Source: JAICMB01 sp035295125 (GTDB taxonomy: Bacteria; Acidobacteriota; Terriglobia; Bryobacterales; Bryobacteraceae). From it: a DNA stretch of 64,000 nucleotides. Location of the stretch: contig DATGJP010000078.1 in assembly GCA_035295125.1 (NCBI GenBank), positions 148,958 through 212,957 of the forward strand. Direction: 5' to 3'. Shown here in pieces: positions 53,347 to 61,091 of this stretch. Positions within the stretch are counted from its first letter, which is position 1, and each line of letters starts with the position of its first letter. The translations under genes and the position numbers were made by a program. Below the pieces are notes generated by a model. The model ran no database searches, was not told the origin of the DNA, and saw nothing but the letters and a program-made list of their open reading frames with translations.

Positions 53347-53862
53347 ATGGCGAAGGCGGCGGAAGTACAGAAGGCATTAGTGGCCCTACGGGAGGCCGAA
53401 GAAGCAAGGGCAGGTGAACTCATGAAGGCGTGCCTCAACCAGCCCGATGCCGCACTTCAGGCGCAAAACAACGGTTCGCCGGTCTCACCAATTGACTATC
53501 TTGTCGCCCGGGTACGCGACGCGGTCTACAGCGGCGACAATTCCAGGGTTGCTACGCCGGACCGCAAACGAATCGCCGATAACGTAGGCCAACAACTCAA
53601 TCTCCTCCTGCAAAACATCCTTGAATCGATTCCCGACCCGAATGGGACGCCAAGTGACGTCATGATGTCCTGGGGTAGCCAGCTTAAACAGTATGACTCT
53701 CCAAGCTGTCCGGTGAGTTCGTATTTCGCGTCGACGATGGACCGGTGTTACTCAAAGGCCCAGGCGGTTGTGAACCGGGAACTGGCCGACCCGCGAACGG
53801 AGCTAGGCGCGGCGAAGAAGGCCCTCGAAGCGAGTTCAGCCTCCGGCTCGAATGCTGCATGA
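53347..53862 (+). CDS. Hypothetical protein of the decayed region
   Basis: The start chosen is ATG 53347 (GGGG closely upstream); the frame is open further out but overlaps the recombinase remnant. The 171 residues are hydrophilic. The first 30 form an Ala/Glu-rich helix (KAAEVQKALVALREAEEARAGEL), followed by mixed helical sequence with YLVARVRDAVYSGDN and two Cys (SPSCPVSSY, MDRCYSKA). No membrane segment, signal or known domain is recognised. Codon use looks like its neighbours, so it may be a real orphan gene carried with the mobile element. Confidence 0.5.
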   Translation: MAKAAEVQKALVALREAEEARAGELMKACLNQPDAALQAQNNGSPVSPIDYLVARVRDAVYSGDNSRVATPDRKRIADNVGQQLNLLLQNILESIPDPNGTPSDVMMSWGSQLKQYDSPSCPVSSYFASTMDRCYSKAQAVVNRELADPRTELGAAKKALEASSASGSNAA

Positions 53863-53896
53863 TCGGCCCGATCGAAACGAAACGCCAGAGAACCAA

Positions 53897-54004
53897 GTGC
53901 ACCTGCGTTCATGCAACGACAATGACTTCAATTCACGGTATCCAGCGGTAGTAAAGGCACTCGCAGCCCTGCCGGACGACACGGTGATTGACGGCCAGGT
54001 AGGT
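53897..54004 (+). pseudogene. ATP-dependent DNA ligase (LigD-type) fragment
   Basis: About 36 codons read VHLRSCNDNDFNSRYPAVVK and then ALAALPDDTVIDGQV. This matches the conserved segment of bacterial ATP-dependent DNA ligases just before the DGE motif (usually RSRNxxDF, then RYPxI, then DGEIV), where here Gln replaces Glu. No ligase catalytic Lys motif precedes it and no continuation follows, so it is an isolated relic. Ligases of this group belong to the bacterial end-joining system with Ku. Confidence 0.72.
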
Positions 54005-54293
54005 AGTAGCGTTGGACTAATGGTGAGAACTCGCTAATGTGCAGGCCAGGCATGTGGAAAGACTTCCCGTAAATATGCTGGTGTTTCGAGGCTCAACGTT
54101 AATGCCTCCCCTGCAGTCGACAATACCTTCCGAATACCGCGATGATTCAGGGGCAAACCGGAACGAACCTCCAAAATGTTTGGTAAATGCCGTGCGATCG
54201 GGGAAGGACCAACAGTATGGAACACGCGATTCCAGGTGAATGCCAGTGTCCGACATGGCGACTTCTCGCTCATGTACCAGCCCTTGCAAGGAC

Positions 54294-55247
54294 CTATTCT
54301 CCGGTGTCTATTACGACCGCGCCATGTTCGGAGCGCAGATGCATGTCCTCGGGCGGTGTGCTGCCGTCGCCCGGATATGTAAATACGTATAATGCACCGT
54401 TCCGTTCGAGCTTCACATTCGCGGCGAATTCGGTGCGACAGACGAAATCCTCCGGACGGCTGACAATCGCCTGAAAGGGAGTGCGGAACGCCGCGGGAAC
54501 GAGAACGCGGACTGGGAGTTGGGCCCACGCCATCAAGGTCCCTTTGAATTTTGGCGCTGTAATCTTCAAATTGATCTCGGCTTCGGCACTGAGAACCACC
54601 GTTCCTTCCGAACCCGCATAGTCCACGACAAAAGCCGCAGCGTCCACCTTACCGGTCGTATTCAAAACGGTCGCTCGCGCGTGAAGAGCTGCTACCCTCA
54701 CCGGGCCGCTCATATTTCGGGCTGAAACCGCCGCGAAGGAAGCATGCACGGTTGTGGGTGCATCGGCTGGAGCCTGAACAATCAGGTTGCTGCCTGCCGC
54801 GGCCATGCCGCAGACGCCAGGACCGTTCAAAAAAACGGTCGCACCTGCACGAACGAGAGACACCTCTTGCAGATGGTCAAGTGCTGCGCGCTCGCTGTTT
54901 CCGTGCCCGTAGGCGCAAAAACGCAGTGACCAGTCCTCCCGCCCGTCACCGCTTATTTCAACACCTTGCGAGGCGTTGGCAGCAATCGTGAGTGCCGGAA
55001 CCTCCGTGCGTGGGATCGCAAGCTCTTCCCGTCGTACACGACGGTAAGGAGGCTGCCCTGACGCGACGAGCCAAATTCCCGGCTGCAAGGGTTGGCCGGG
55101 CGTTCGGTCCTCACATGGCGGGGCGAATCGAGCCTCCTGGAACAGAAACTCCGGTGCAGCCTGTGTGTCTTCTTCGTGCCGAGCTCGTGACGACGCTCCC
55201 GAGAACCACCGGCGCGCGGCCCCCGAGGTGGGCCATGGATGTCGCAT
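54294..55247 (-). CDS. DUF4097-like beta-repeat protein
   Basis: The start chosen is ATG 55247, with GAGGAG seven bases upstream; ATGs at 55253 and 55262 are alternatives, and the frame is open further out. The protein has 317 residues. From about 95 onward it has the shape of acidobacterial DUF4097-type adhesin-like proteins: ALTIAANASQGVEISGDGRED, then a beta-solenoid-like run of short strands (MSGPVRVAALHARATVLNTTG, VDAAAFVVDYAGSEGTVVLS). No signal peptide is evident in the chosen form, which is unusual for the family and may mean that the 5' end is damaged. It lies between relics, so its activity is uncertain. Confidence 0.55.
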   Translation of the reverse strand: MRHPWPTSGAARRWFSGASSRARHEEDTQAAPEFLFQEARFAPPCEDRTPGQPLQPGIWLVASGQPPYRRVRREELAIPRTEVPALTIAANASQGVEISGDGREDWSLRFCAYGHGNSERAALDHLQEVSLVRAGATVFLNGPGVCGMAAAGSNLIVQAPADAPTTVHASFAAVSARNMSGPVRVAALHARATVLNTTGKVDAAAFVVDYAGSEGTVVLSAEAEINLKITAPKFKGTLMAWAQLPVRVLVPAAFRTPFQAIVSRPEDFVCRTEFAANVKLERNGALYVFTYPGDGSTPPEDMHLRSEHGAVVIDTGE

Positions 55248-55471
55248 CCCCATTCTCCTCATTCCACCACAGGTGCTGGCCGCTGCCTGTTGCGAACCCG
55301 GCGTCGACGTAGAACGCGTTGCTGACGTTTGCCGCTCCCGTGAGGTTAACGATGTTACGTTGGAGGATCGCGCCGTCCTGGTGGCCTGGTGGGGTCCGCT
55401 CATTACTGATCAACTTATGGCCGTAATGCCGCCGCGAGAACTTCGCGCGCACGTGCCCCCCCGGCACACGC

Positions 55472-55505
55472 AAAAAGGCCACCCGGAATGAAATCCGCAG
55501 TGGCC
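55472..55505 (-). terminator. Rho-independent terminator of the DUF3489 gene
   Basis: On the minus strand GGCCAC...GTGGCC (55505-55477) with an inner CGGA/TCCG pairing forms a strong hairpin, followed directly by TTTTT (55476-55472). It begins about 20 bases after the stop of the DUF3489 gene at 55526. Confidence 0.8.
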
Positions 55506-55525
55506 GTGGTGACTGACCGTCGGTC

Positions 55526-55951
55526 CTACTCTTCGGTTTTATAAAGCCTTTGCCCGTCCGCGTTTTTCTCCGATGCTATCTTGTAGCCGCCCTTTGCGCC
55601 GGGGATGCTTATGAACCCGCGAATTGTGTGCGGTTGCCACGAGGTTAGCTCGGCGATTTCATTCAAAGTCACGCCCCTCGATCGCTGGAGCAGTTTGACA
55701 ACTTCGCTCTTCTTGTTCGCGCGCTCATCGGCGGGCTTGCCGGCGGCTTTCTTGCCGGCATCGGTTTTCTTGGTCCGCTTCGTGTCCTTGGTGGTCGCGG
55801 GCCTCGCACCCTTGGCGGCTCTCTGGCCCTTGGGCGCGTTCTTCTTCTGGCGGGCGCCCTTCTTCGCGGGCACCTTCTCCGGCGCGACGTCCGCGCCCTG
55901 TTCGCTAACGGCGGCGGTGCTGTCGACCGCTGCTGCTTCTGTGTTTGTCAT
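55526..55951 (-). CDS. DUF3489 domain protein with Lys/Ala-rich N-terminus
   Basis: The 141-residue protein starts at ATG 55951 with AGAAAGGG upstream. The first 80 residues are rich in Lys, Ala and Pro (KKGARQKKNAPKGQRAAKGA, KRTKKTDAGKKAAGKPAD), a disordered, basic, histone H1-like tail. Residues about 80-141 match DUF3489: KKSEVVKLLQRSRGVTLNEI, then ELTSWQPHTIRGFISI, a small helix-turn-helix-like domain, and KGGYKIASEKN. Such proteins are frequent near prophage or integrative elements and may bind DNA. It has its own terminator. Confidence 0.85.
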   Translation of the reverse strand: MTNTEAAAVDSTAAVSEQGADVAPEKVPAKKGARQKKNAPKGQRAAKGARPATTKDTKRTKKTDAGKKAAGKPADERANKKSEVVKLLQRSRGVTLNEIAELTSWQPHTIRGFISIPGAKGGYKIASEKNADGQRLYKTEE

Positions 55952-56250
55952 GTTGACCCTTTCTGCTCAATCGTTTGCGCGGGCTTAGCGCGCACAATGG
56001 ATCACTCCGCTGGCGGAAAAAGGCAAGCAGAATCTGACCGCAGTTGCTCGGAAGATGCCTGTCACCAGCTGGGGAAACTTGCGCCTGACGCGTCGGACTC
56101 CTTTTTTATTTATCCCGACAAAACGAGGCTTGCCCGCGCACCACATGAATCACTCCGGTTGGGGACGGAAGCAAGGTAATTCTGCAGGAAGCAGGACCCC
56201 GTTAGCCAGCTTGAGCGCCATGGCGGGTGGGTGCCTTTTTATAGACGCCG
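55952..56250. other. Intergenic region with no supported gene
   Basis: These 299 bases contain two similar short stretches (near 56000, GGATCACTCCGCTGG, and near 56145, GAATCACTCCGGTTGG), which suggests decayed repeats. No gene or RNA is supported. Confidence 0.35.
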
Positions 56251-56739
56251 TCAAAACGAAGCCGGGATATCAGTAGGCTCATAAAAGGTTCCTCCACCCA
56301 GTGTTATGGCCACCTCAGACGCACTCATTACCAGGGCAAAATCTTCATCCGTTGGAAGGGTCTTCAACTTCCAGGTTAGGGAACGGAATGATAGACTCCC
56401 GATTTCACGCGTAGCCTTTCTGATGACATACCCCACTTGAGGATTAACGAGCGTCGGCACCTCGAAGTGGTCCTGGAGCGAGAGAATTACAGTTAGAATC
56501 TCTTTAGACGTTAGGGCCATCAAGTCATGGACAGCCGAGACGATCCCAGGGATTACGATGGTCGCCTTTCGGAGTGATTTGACTTGGTTCAAGCGTTTCA
56601 AGCCATCGACGTCAGTGGAGATGGGACCATCGGGAGAATCGCCTCCCCACACTCTTTGGGTAAAGAAGCCTGTCACCCCTTTAAATGATTTCGTTCTGAC
56701 ATCTTCGTCCTTATGGATCTCGGCATAGTAGTTGAACAC
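56251..56739 (-). CDS. Hypothetical protein, strong ribosome-binding site
   Basis: The 162-residue protein starts at GTG 56739. AGGAGG lies eight bases upstream on the minus strand (TAAGGAGG at 56753-56746), the best ribosome-binding site in this part of the window. The sequence is mixed alpha/beta with no signal or membrane segment: FNYYAEIHKDEDVRTKSF, then LMALTSKEILTVILSLQDHF, then EDFALVMSASEVAITLGGGTFYEP at the end. No family is recognised. Codon use and low repetition suggest a real cargo gene. Confidence 0.55.
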   Translation of the reverse strand: MFNYYAEIHKDEDVRTKSFKGVTGFFTQRVWGGDSPDGPISTDVDGLKRLNQVKSLRKATIVIPGIVSAVHDLMALTSKEILTVILSLQDHFEVPTLVNPQVGYVIRKATREIGSLSFRSLTWKLKTLPTDEDFALVMSASEVAITLGGGTFYEPTDIPASF

Positions 56740-57270
56740 TGCTAATCCTCCTTATCTGGTCGCGCCCAGGCACGAGCAGAGGATCGGCCGCGCGTGATGT
56801 CCGTTCCAAGCCGCCGCTCACTTTAGGATTCGGAGCGAGCGACGACTTTCGGTGACGGCACTATCAGGCCTCCACACATTTCAGCGAGATTCGGCGCTGG
56901 ATTTGGCAGGCATCTTACTGCGCCGCGGCCAGTCTTGACGCGGTATCCAGATCAGGCGCCGCTCGCTCCCGCGACCTCGTGTTGCGATACGACGATCGTG
57001 TCAGAGAGCTTTCTTGCAGGAGATCCGCCGCCCTTCCCTTTGGCGATACCCACCCGGCATGGTGAGCGGCGCATGGTACGCGCGGCGACCGGCTCGCTAT
57101 CGGGGCGAGCGTCATCGGTCCGAGTCACATCCGCCGCTTCGGCGCTCGAGGACGATGCGCTTGGCCTCATGGCCGGCGGGGAGCATATGATCGTGGCGGT
57201 GGCCGACGGCGTGGGCGGTGAGATGTACTTGACCGGCGGAGACGGCCATGTTCTCGACGCGCGAACTGGT
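56740..57270. other. Intergenic region with no supported gene
   Basis: Several frames are open here, including one on the plus strand at 56935-57360, but all are low in complexity and none resembles a family. The right part borders the 3' end of the VapE-type remnant. Confidence 0.35.
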
Positions 57271-58157
57271 TCACAGGTTCACACGCATGAGTTGCTCGAG
57301 TTGACGTTCATGCCCGCTGTCCCAACCCCAACCCGTGTCCCAACCGCTGTCCCAACCTAACATCTTCGTAACCGATTCGATCTTCTCATCCCAAACATCG
57401 CCCTGAAAGCGGTCCTGCTGTTCCTCGGAAGCAGCAGCCACTTGCGACTGGGTGTCGAGCCATGCATTCCCTGCAAAGAACCGCTCGCGCGCTTCGGCCC
57501 ACAATAGATTGCGGTCGCGCTGCAGCTGATCGAGATTAATGACGCCAACCTTCACAGCCCAGAAGCGTCGGCCTCCGGACTCATCCTTCAAATACGTATC
57601 ATTATTTGTCGTGCCGGCGAAGACATTTGTCGTGCCGGCGAAGACGCACTCGCGTTTCGCTTCGATCACACGCCGACCGTAAGGCAGGCGAATGCGGTCT
57701 ACTTGACGGGATATGAATGCTTTGACGCGAGACACTTCCGAGGCCGTCATACTGTCCAACTCGGCGAGTTCTATGATCCACACGCCTCTGGTTTGCACGA
57801 CAGAATCCTTCGAACCAAGTTCAGCGATGTCGTCTGTGGAAAAGGCGTTACCGGCGAGTATTCGAAGTGCTGTGCTTTTGAAAGAACCCTGCGGGCCTTC
57901 GAGAAACAACGAGGTATCGACCTTGCAGCCCGGGTTGAGGACGCGGGCCACGGCGCTGATGAGCCACTTTGCTCCCACCGCCCGGAGGGAAGGGCCCCGA
58001 GATACAGGGTGAGCCAGTCGTCAATTCGACTGGTGCCGTCCCACTTGAGCGACTCGAGATATTCACGGACTGGATGAAACGGATGCTCGCACGCGACGAC
58101 CTGCACGGCTTGACCGACGACCTCCTTATTTACGGGATGCCCTGATGCTGAAACCAA
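57271..58157 (-). pseudogene. VapE-type (virulence-associated E) P-loop protein, disrupted
   Basis: Two frames together give most of a VapE-family ATPase, often encoded in mobile elements. The first (58157 to about 57985) has EVVGQAVQVVACEHPFHPVR, then EYLESLKWDGTSRIDDWLTLY. The frame then shifts and about 10-15 residues seem to be lost before GAKWLISAVARVLNPGCKVD. The rest has LFLEGPQGSFKSTALRIL as Walker A, IIELAELDSM as Walker B, DRIRLPYGRRVIE and GGRRFWAVKV. In Walker A the last Gly is Phe (GSFKS instead of GxGKS). A 21-base tandem duplication repeats VFAGTTN, and the C-terminus ends in short WDSG-like repeats. Several signs of decay agree. Confidence 0.8.
57604..57645. repeat. Perfect 21-base tandem duplication inside the VapE remnant
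   Basis: The unit that starts ATTTGTCGTG and ends GCGAAGAC occurs at 57604-57624 and again at 57625-57645 without a mismatch. It is in frame on the minus strand and duplicates VFAGTTN. The lack of divergence points to a recent slip or to selection on a short repeat. Confidence 0.9.
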
Positions 58158-58563
58158 GAGCTTTGTAGCTTGCGCATTGGCGCAGAAGGCATGCCGCGAT
58201 AGTTACTCGGCACTCTATACTCGCGCCCAGTCGTTGTTCCGCGATCTTGCTATGGCGCGGGCAGACGGCAGCTTGCGAAGTTTGCTGGCTCGCCTCAGCC
58301 GCATCGATGTTCTGGTAATCGACGACTGGGCGATGGCTCCGCTTTCAGAACCCGAACGCCGCGACTTTTGGGAGATCTGCGAGGACCGTTACCAAGTGCG
58401 CTCTACAATTCTGACTTCGCAGCTTCCGGTCTCACGCCGGCACGAACAGATCGGCGATCCTACGCTGGCTGACGGCATCCTCGACCGCCTCGTGCACAAC
58501 GCACATCGGATCGAGATGCGAGGTGACTCGATGCGGAAGAGTCGAGGAAAGCCGAGCGCCTGA
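58156..58563 (+). pseudogene. istB: IS21-family IstB helper ATPase, N-terminally truncated
   Basis: From codon AAG at 58156 the frame reads KSFVACALAQKACRDSYSAL, then LYTRAQSLFRDLAMARADGS, the sequence right after the Walker A of IstB proteins (normally GPTGxGKSFxACAL). Only the final KS of Walker A is left. Walker B is present (IDVLVIDDWAMAPL), followed by ILTSQLPVSRRHEQIGDPTL and ILDRLVHNAHRIEMRGDSMR, the usual end of IstB. It abuts the VapE remnant head to head at 58155-58157, so an insertion or recombination joined the two. No istA is seen in the window. Confidence 0.88.
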
Positions 58564-58587
58564 TTTTGCAACAATGTCAATACTGAG

Positions 58588-58923
58588 ATGACTTCTGTTC
58601 CCCCCGATCACCCGCTCATTGGAACTTGGATCACCTCGGACGAGGATTCGAACGCTGCCTTTGTTTTTTCAGTGTCGAACAATCAGTTTCAAGTTTCAGG
58701 TTTCTGCAGATCAGACGGCGAAGAGTTTCAAATCACCGAGTTGACATGGGACGGTGAAGCGCTCAGCTTCGTGGCCCGGATGCCCTCCACAGAGACCATG
58801 ACCAAGAATGTTTTTCGCATTCGACCCGATGGCACGGCTAACCTTGAGCTGACTACGTACGAGATCTGGAAAAAGCGGGATGTAAAGCCGGGCGAGGAAC
58901 TAGAAGCCTGGAGATCAAGCTGA
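58588..58923 (+). CDS. Small hypothetical protein, lipocalin-like
   Basis: The 111-residue protein starts at ATG 58588. HPLIGTWITSDEDSNAAFVFSVSNNQFQVSG resembles the GxW start of small lipocalin-like beta-barrels. The middle reads ITELTWDGEALSFVARMPS and the end FRIRPDGTANLELTTYEIW. No signal peptide is present, so it is cytosolic if real. It lies between two mobile-element relics and is probably cargo. Confidence 0.5.
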   Translation: MTSVPPDHPLIGTWITSDEDSNAAFVFSVSNNQFQVSGFCRSDGEEFQITELTWDGEALSFVARMPSTETMTKNVFRIRPDGTANLELTTYEIWKKRDVKPGEELEAWRSS

Positions 58924-59351
58924 AGCAGACCTCGCCGAGCGCTCAGCGCGCTCGGGGCTTCTGTGTGCTGAGGCGGGGCAAGGCCTGCCGCATTTTCCCC
59001 GCACCCCTTTGCCCGCTCGGCACATCCTTCCTGCGCTGCGCTCCGGATAAGTTCCTCTTGACGAAGCCGAACACTTTTACCGCACAATCGAGTTGCCAGC
59101 GTCGCTATGCTCCGATGGTGTTCGGGATCATCCCGGAATGCCGTTCAGCTTCCCTCCGGAAAGAGCGTTCAGCTTCGCCGAATCCCCAAGCAATTCACGT
59201 TGGCTGCACGCGGACGCCATAAGTATAGATTAGATACGCGTTGTCCCCCGAAGTAACGCGGGAGTTCTCACTACCGTGTTTTCGAGAGAACTCGACAGTT
59301 GCACGACGCAGCCAGGCTCTCCGACAAGTAACCAGCCCAAGCACAACTCGT
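58924..59351. other. Intergenic region with IS21-like terminal repeat remnants
   Basis: These 428 bases contain two similar units, CCCGGAATGCCGTTCAGCTT at about 59132-59151 and TCCGGAAAGAGCGTTCAGCTT at about 59155-59175. Runs of CCGGAAT...GTTCAGCTTC are a common form of the multiple terminal repeats of some IS21-family elements, and an istB relic lies 570 bases to the left. No gene is supported. Confidence 0.35.
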
Positions 59352-59612
59352 TTATCTGCCGCTGTAGTTCTTTTTCAAAATCGCGACGAGAATCATCAGG
59401 GACGAAAGAAACCGCACCCAATACGTCCAGGGGCTGCCCTCGTTAGGATGTTCGACAAGAAGAACCGCTGTCCGATTCAATCCCTCAATGATGAACGAAG
59501 CCGCGAAGGCGAGGAAGAAAGAATCGCGCGTTGTCCGCCAGAATTTCAAAAAGAAGACCCCCGCCGTCACGGACGCGGTTGCGATCACTCCAAGCAGAAA
59601 ACCATCAATCAT
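59352..59612 (-). CDS. Small membrane protein, DUF5985-like
   Basis: The start chosen is ATG 59612, five bases after the stop of the upstream paralogue-like gene; the longer open frame is shadow. The protein has 86 residues and three hydrophobic helices (FLLGVIATASVTAGVFFL, FFLAFAASFIIEGLN, VRFLSSLMILVAIL), with FWRTTRDSFFLAFAASFI between the first two as in DUF5985 proteins. The function is unknown. It is the last gene of the run that begins with otsA, otsB and the 129-residue protein, and pairs with the gene at 59618-59875. Confidence 0.72.
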   Translation of the reverse strand: MIDGFLLGVIATASVTAGVFFLKFWRTTRDSFFLAFAASFIIEGLNRTAVLLVEHPNEGSPWTYWVRFLSSLMILVAILKKNYSGR

Positions 59613-59617
59613 AGAAT

Positions 59618-59875
59618 TCAGTCGCTGCTCCAAATCAGGCCGTATAGCAGCAGGACCATCGCGAATGCCGCGACGGCTAACCTGAGGGAATATAGATTTA
59701 CATTCGGAAACATAACCAGGTCTACGAAAACCAGGCTGTTGGAAATCGTAAGGCCTGCAAAACACATGCCACTCCAGAAGAGGAGCTTCTTCCTGCTACT
59801 GGAATAGCCCCGTAGAAGCAACAGGGTGCATAACAGGCTCGTGGCCGCACCGAGAACATAGATAGCCGGCGCCAT
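59618..59875 (-). CDS. Small membrane protein, DUF5985-like
   Basis: The 85-residue protein has three hydrophobic helices: IYVLGAATSLLCTLLLLRGY, LLFWSGMCFAGLTISNSLVFV and LAVAAFAMVLLLYGLIW. The first loop SSSRKKLLFWSG resembles the loop in the downstream 86-residue protein, so the two are related in layout. It starts two bases after the preceding stop (59878) and ends five bases before the next start. An inner-membrane location is likely; a heterodimer with its neighbour is possible. Confidence 0.72.
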   Translation of the reverse strand: MAPAIYVLGAATSLLCTLLLLRGYSSSRKKLLFWSGMCFAGLTISNSLVFVDLVMFPNVNLYSLRLAVAAFAMVLLLYGLIWSSD

Positions 59876-59877
59876 AG

Positions 59878-60267
59878 CTATTTGCGCTCTTTCATAATTC
59901 GGAACGCTGTGGCGAATGCGCGCACAGCCGCCGACGGCTTGGAGTGTATCAGCCGGGTTATGCGGATTAATTCATGCCGGTACGCCGAATCAACCGCAGC
60001 AAGGAGCCGATCAAGACTCGGCTCTGGTTCGCAGCGATAAATTGGCATCGCCGCTGGTGAAATCACGATTAAGCCCTGCCGAACCAAGTCTTCGAGGATC
60101 TCTCTTGCAGACTCAGGAGCCAAGTACAGCGCCTGCCCCATACTCTCAACCGACCAGGGCTTGGGACGGCTGTTCCATAGCAGCAAAAGAGCCTCTAAAT
60201 GGGGTACTGTGTCGATTCGCTCTTTGACGAACCGATCGACGTCACTGATTCCATCTTGATCGGTCAT
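59878..60267 (-). CDS. Hypothetical protein, possible winged-helix
   Basis: The 129-residue protein starts at ATG 60267, overlapping the otsB stop as ATGA. The middle reads LLLLWNSRPKPWSVESMGQAL and then ESAREILEDLVRQGLIVIS, which looks like a winged-helix fold with recognition helix and wing, followed by a helical C-terminus. No signal or membrane segment is seen. It could be a regulator or a small adaptor in the trehalose operon. The family is not recognised. Confidence 0.68.
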   Translation of the reverse strand: MTDQDGISDVDRFVKERIDTVPHLEALLLLWNSRPKPWSVESMGQALYLAPESAREILEDLVRQGLIVISPAAMPIYRCEPEPSLDRLLAAVDSAYRHELIRITRLIHSKPSAAVRAFATAFRIMKERK

Positions 60268-61091
60268 CCGGATACATGAGCAGGGAATAAACCCTCTATC
60301 CTGGGCTTCGGGAACAATCCCGAGTTGCAGACATCAACAACATGAGACAGCAGCGTGGCCACCTCCCTTGGATCGGAAACGTAGCAGTCTGCGGTGGATT
60401 CGGTGGACCTGCCGACGCGAACGTTTAGTTGTCCAGAATTTGCCAGGAACATTGACTCATCGGTACGGTCGTCGCCCAGGCAAATACACGCATCGAACGG
60501 ACCGGCTCTCTCCCGAATGTACTCAAGCGCTGCCCCCTTATCCCACTGAACGGAGGGGCGGATCTCCAGGGCCCGCTTAGCGGCGTGTAGAGCGAATCGG
60601 CTCCCGAACACCGAGAGTGAACGCGTTGCGGCGAGAAGCAGCGGCCGGTGTTGAGACTCGGCGACTTGTCGGAAATGGAGGGTAGCGGACAGCCCTTTTT
60701 GTTCGACCCATGCCGCAGGCCAGGCAAGCAATGCGGCGGACAGTGTTTCACAGGCGCTGCGAAGCAAGGCATTGCTTTGCCCAGCTTCATGATGGAAGAA
60801 ATTGAAACCTGCACCGCTGATTTCGAGACCGTGATTGCCCGCGCAGATGGAGGCCGAAGGCACCAAAGTCCTAATGTCATCCAATGCTCGTCCGCTGATC
60901 ACCGCCAACATCAGACGTGAACATTTGTCCGCCCGAAGCAAAATCCCGGCCGTCTCAGGAGGAAGGCGCGCCGCGTCCGGCCTATCGACAATCGGGCACA
61001 GAGTGCCGTCAAAATCGCTGGCTATCAGTATTCTTTCCTTGCTCAGCAGCAGTGAATCGACCTCGTCAAGCATTGACAGACAATGCTTCAC
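60264..61091 (-). CDS. otsB: Trehalose-6-phosphate phosphatase
   Basis: This 275-residue HAD enzyme hydrolyses trehalose-6-phosphate to trehalose. Motif I is ASDFDGTLCPI, motif II VISGRALDD, and the GNHGLEI motif typical of OtsB is present (AGNHGLEISGAG); motif IV is CLGDDRTDESMF. The start is GTG 61091, overlapping the otsA stop as GTGA, so the two are translated together. The C-terminus overlaps the next gene in the same way. Trehalose protects against osmotic and drying stress in soil bacteria. Confidence 0.95.
   Translation of the reverse strand: MKHCLSMLDEVDSLLLSKERILIASDFDGTLCPIVDRPDAARLPPETAGILLRADKCSRLMLAVISGRALDDIRTLVPSASICAGNHGLEISGAGFNFFHHEAGQSNALLRSACETLSAALLAWPAAWVEQKGLSATLHFRQVAESQHRPLLLAATRSLSVFGSRFALHAAKRALEIRPSVQWDKGAALEYIRERAGPFDACICLGDDRTDESMFLANSGQLNVRVGRSTESTADCYVSDPREVATLLSHVVDVCNSGLFPKPRIEGLFPAHVSG

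Noticed and set aside
54122..54205. Minus-strand stretch FPDRTAFTKHFGGSFRFAP resembling the end of an AraC-type helix-turn-helix
   Set aside because: The match is short, no second helix-turn-helix is present and the surrounding frame is unlike the family; it may be chance or a very small relic.
55111..55482. Minus-strand frame with GAILQRNIVNLTGAANVSNA and then FYVDAGFATGSGQHLWWNEEN overlapping the DUF4097-like gene
   Set aside because: It looks partly protein-like but no family is recognised, and the other frame has a good ribosome-binding site and family sequence. It may be a relic of another gene.
56935..57360. Plus-strand frame ending in VADGVGGEMYLTGGDGHVLDA
   Set aside because: It has a weak start, biased low-complexity sequence and overlaps the VapE remnant's C-terminal repeats; not supported as a gene.
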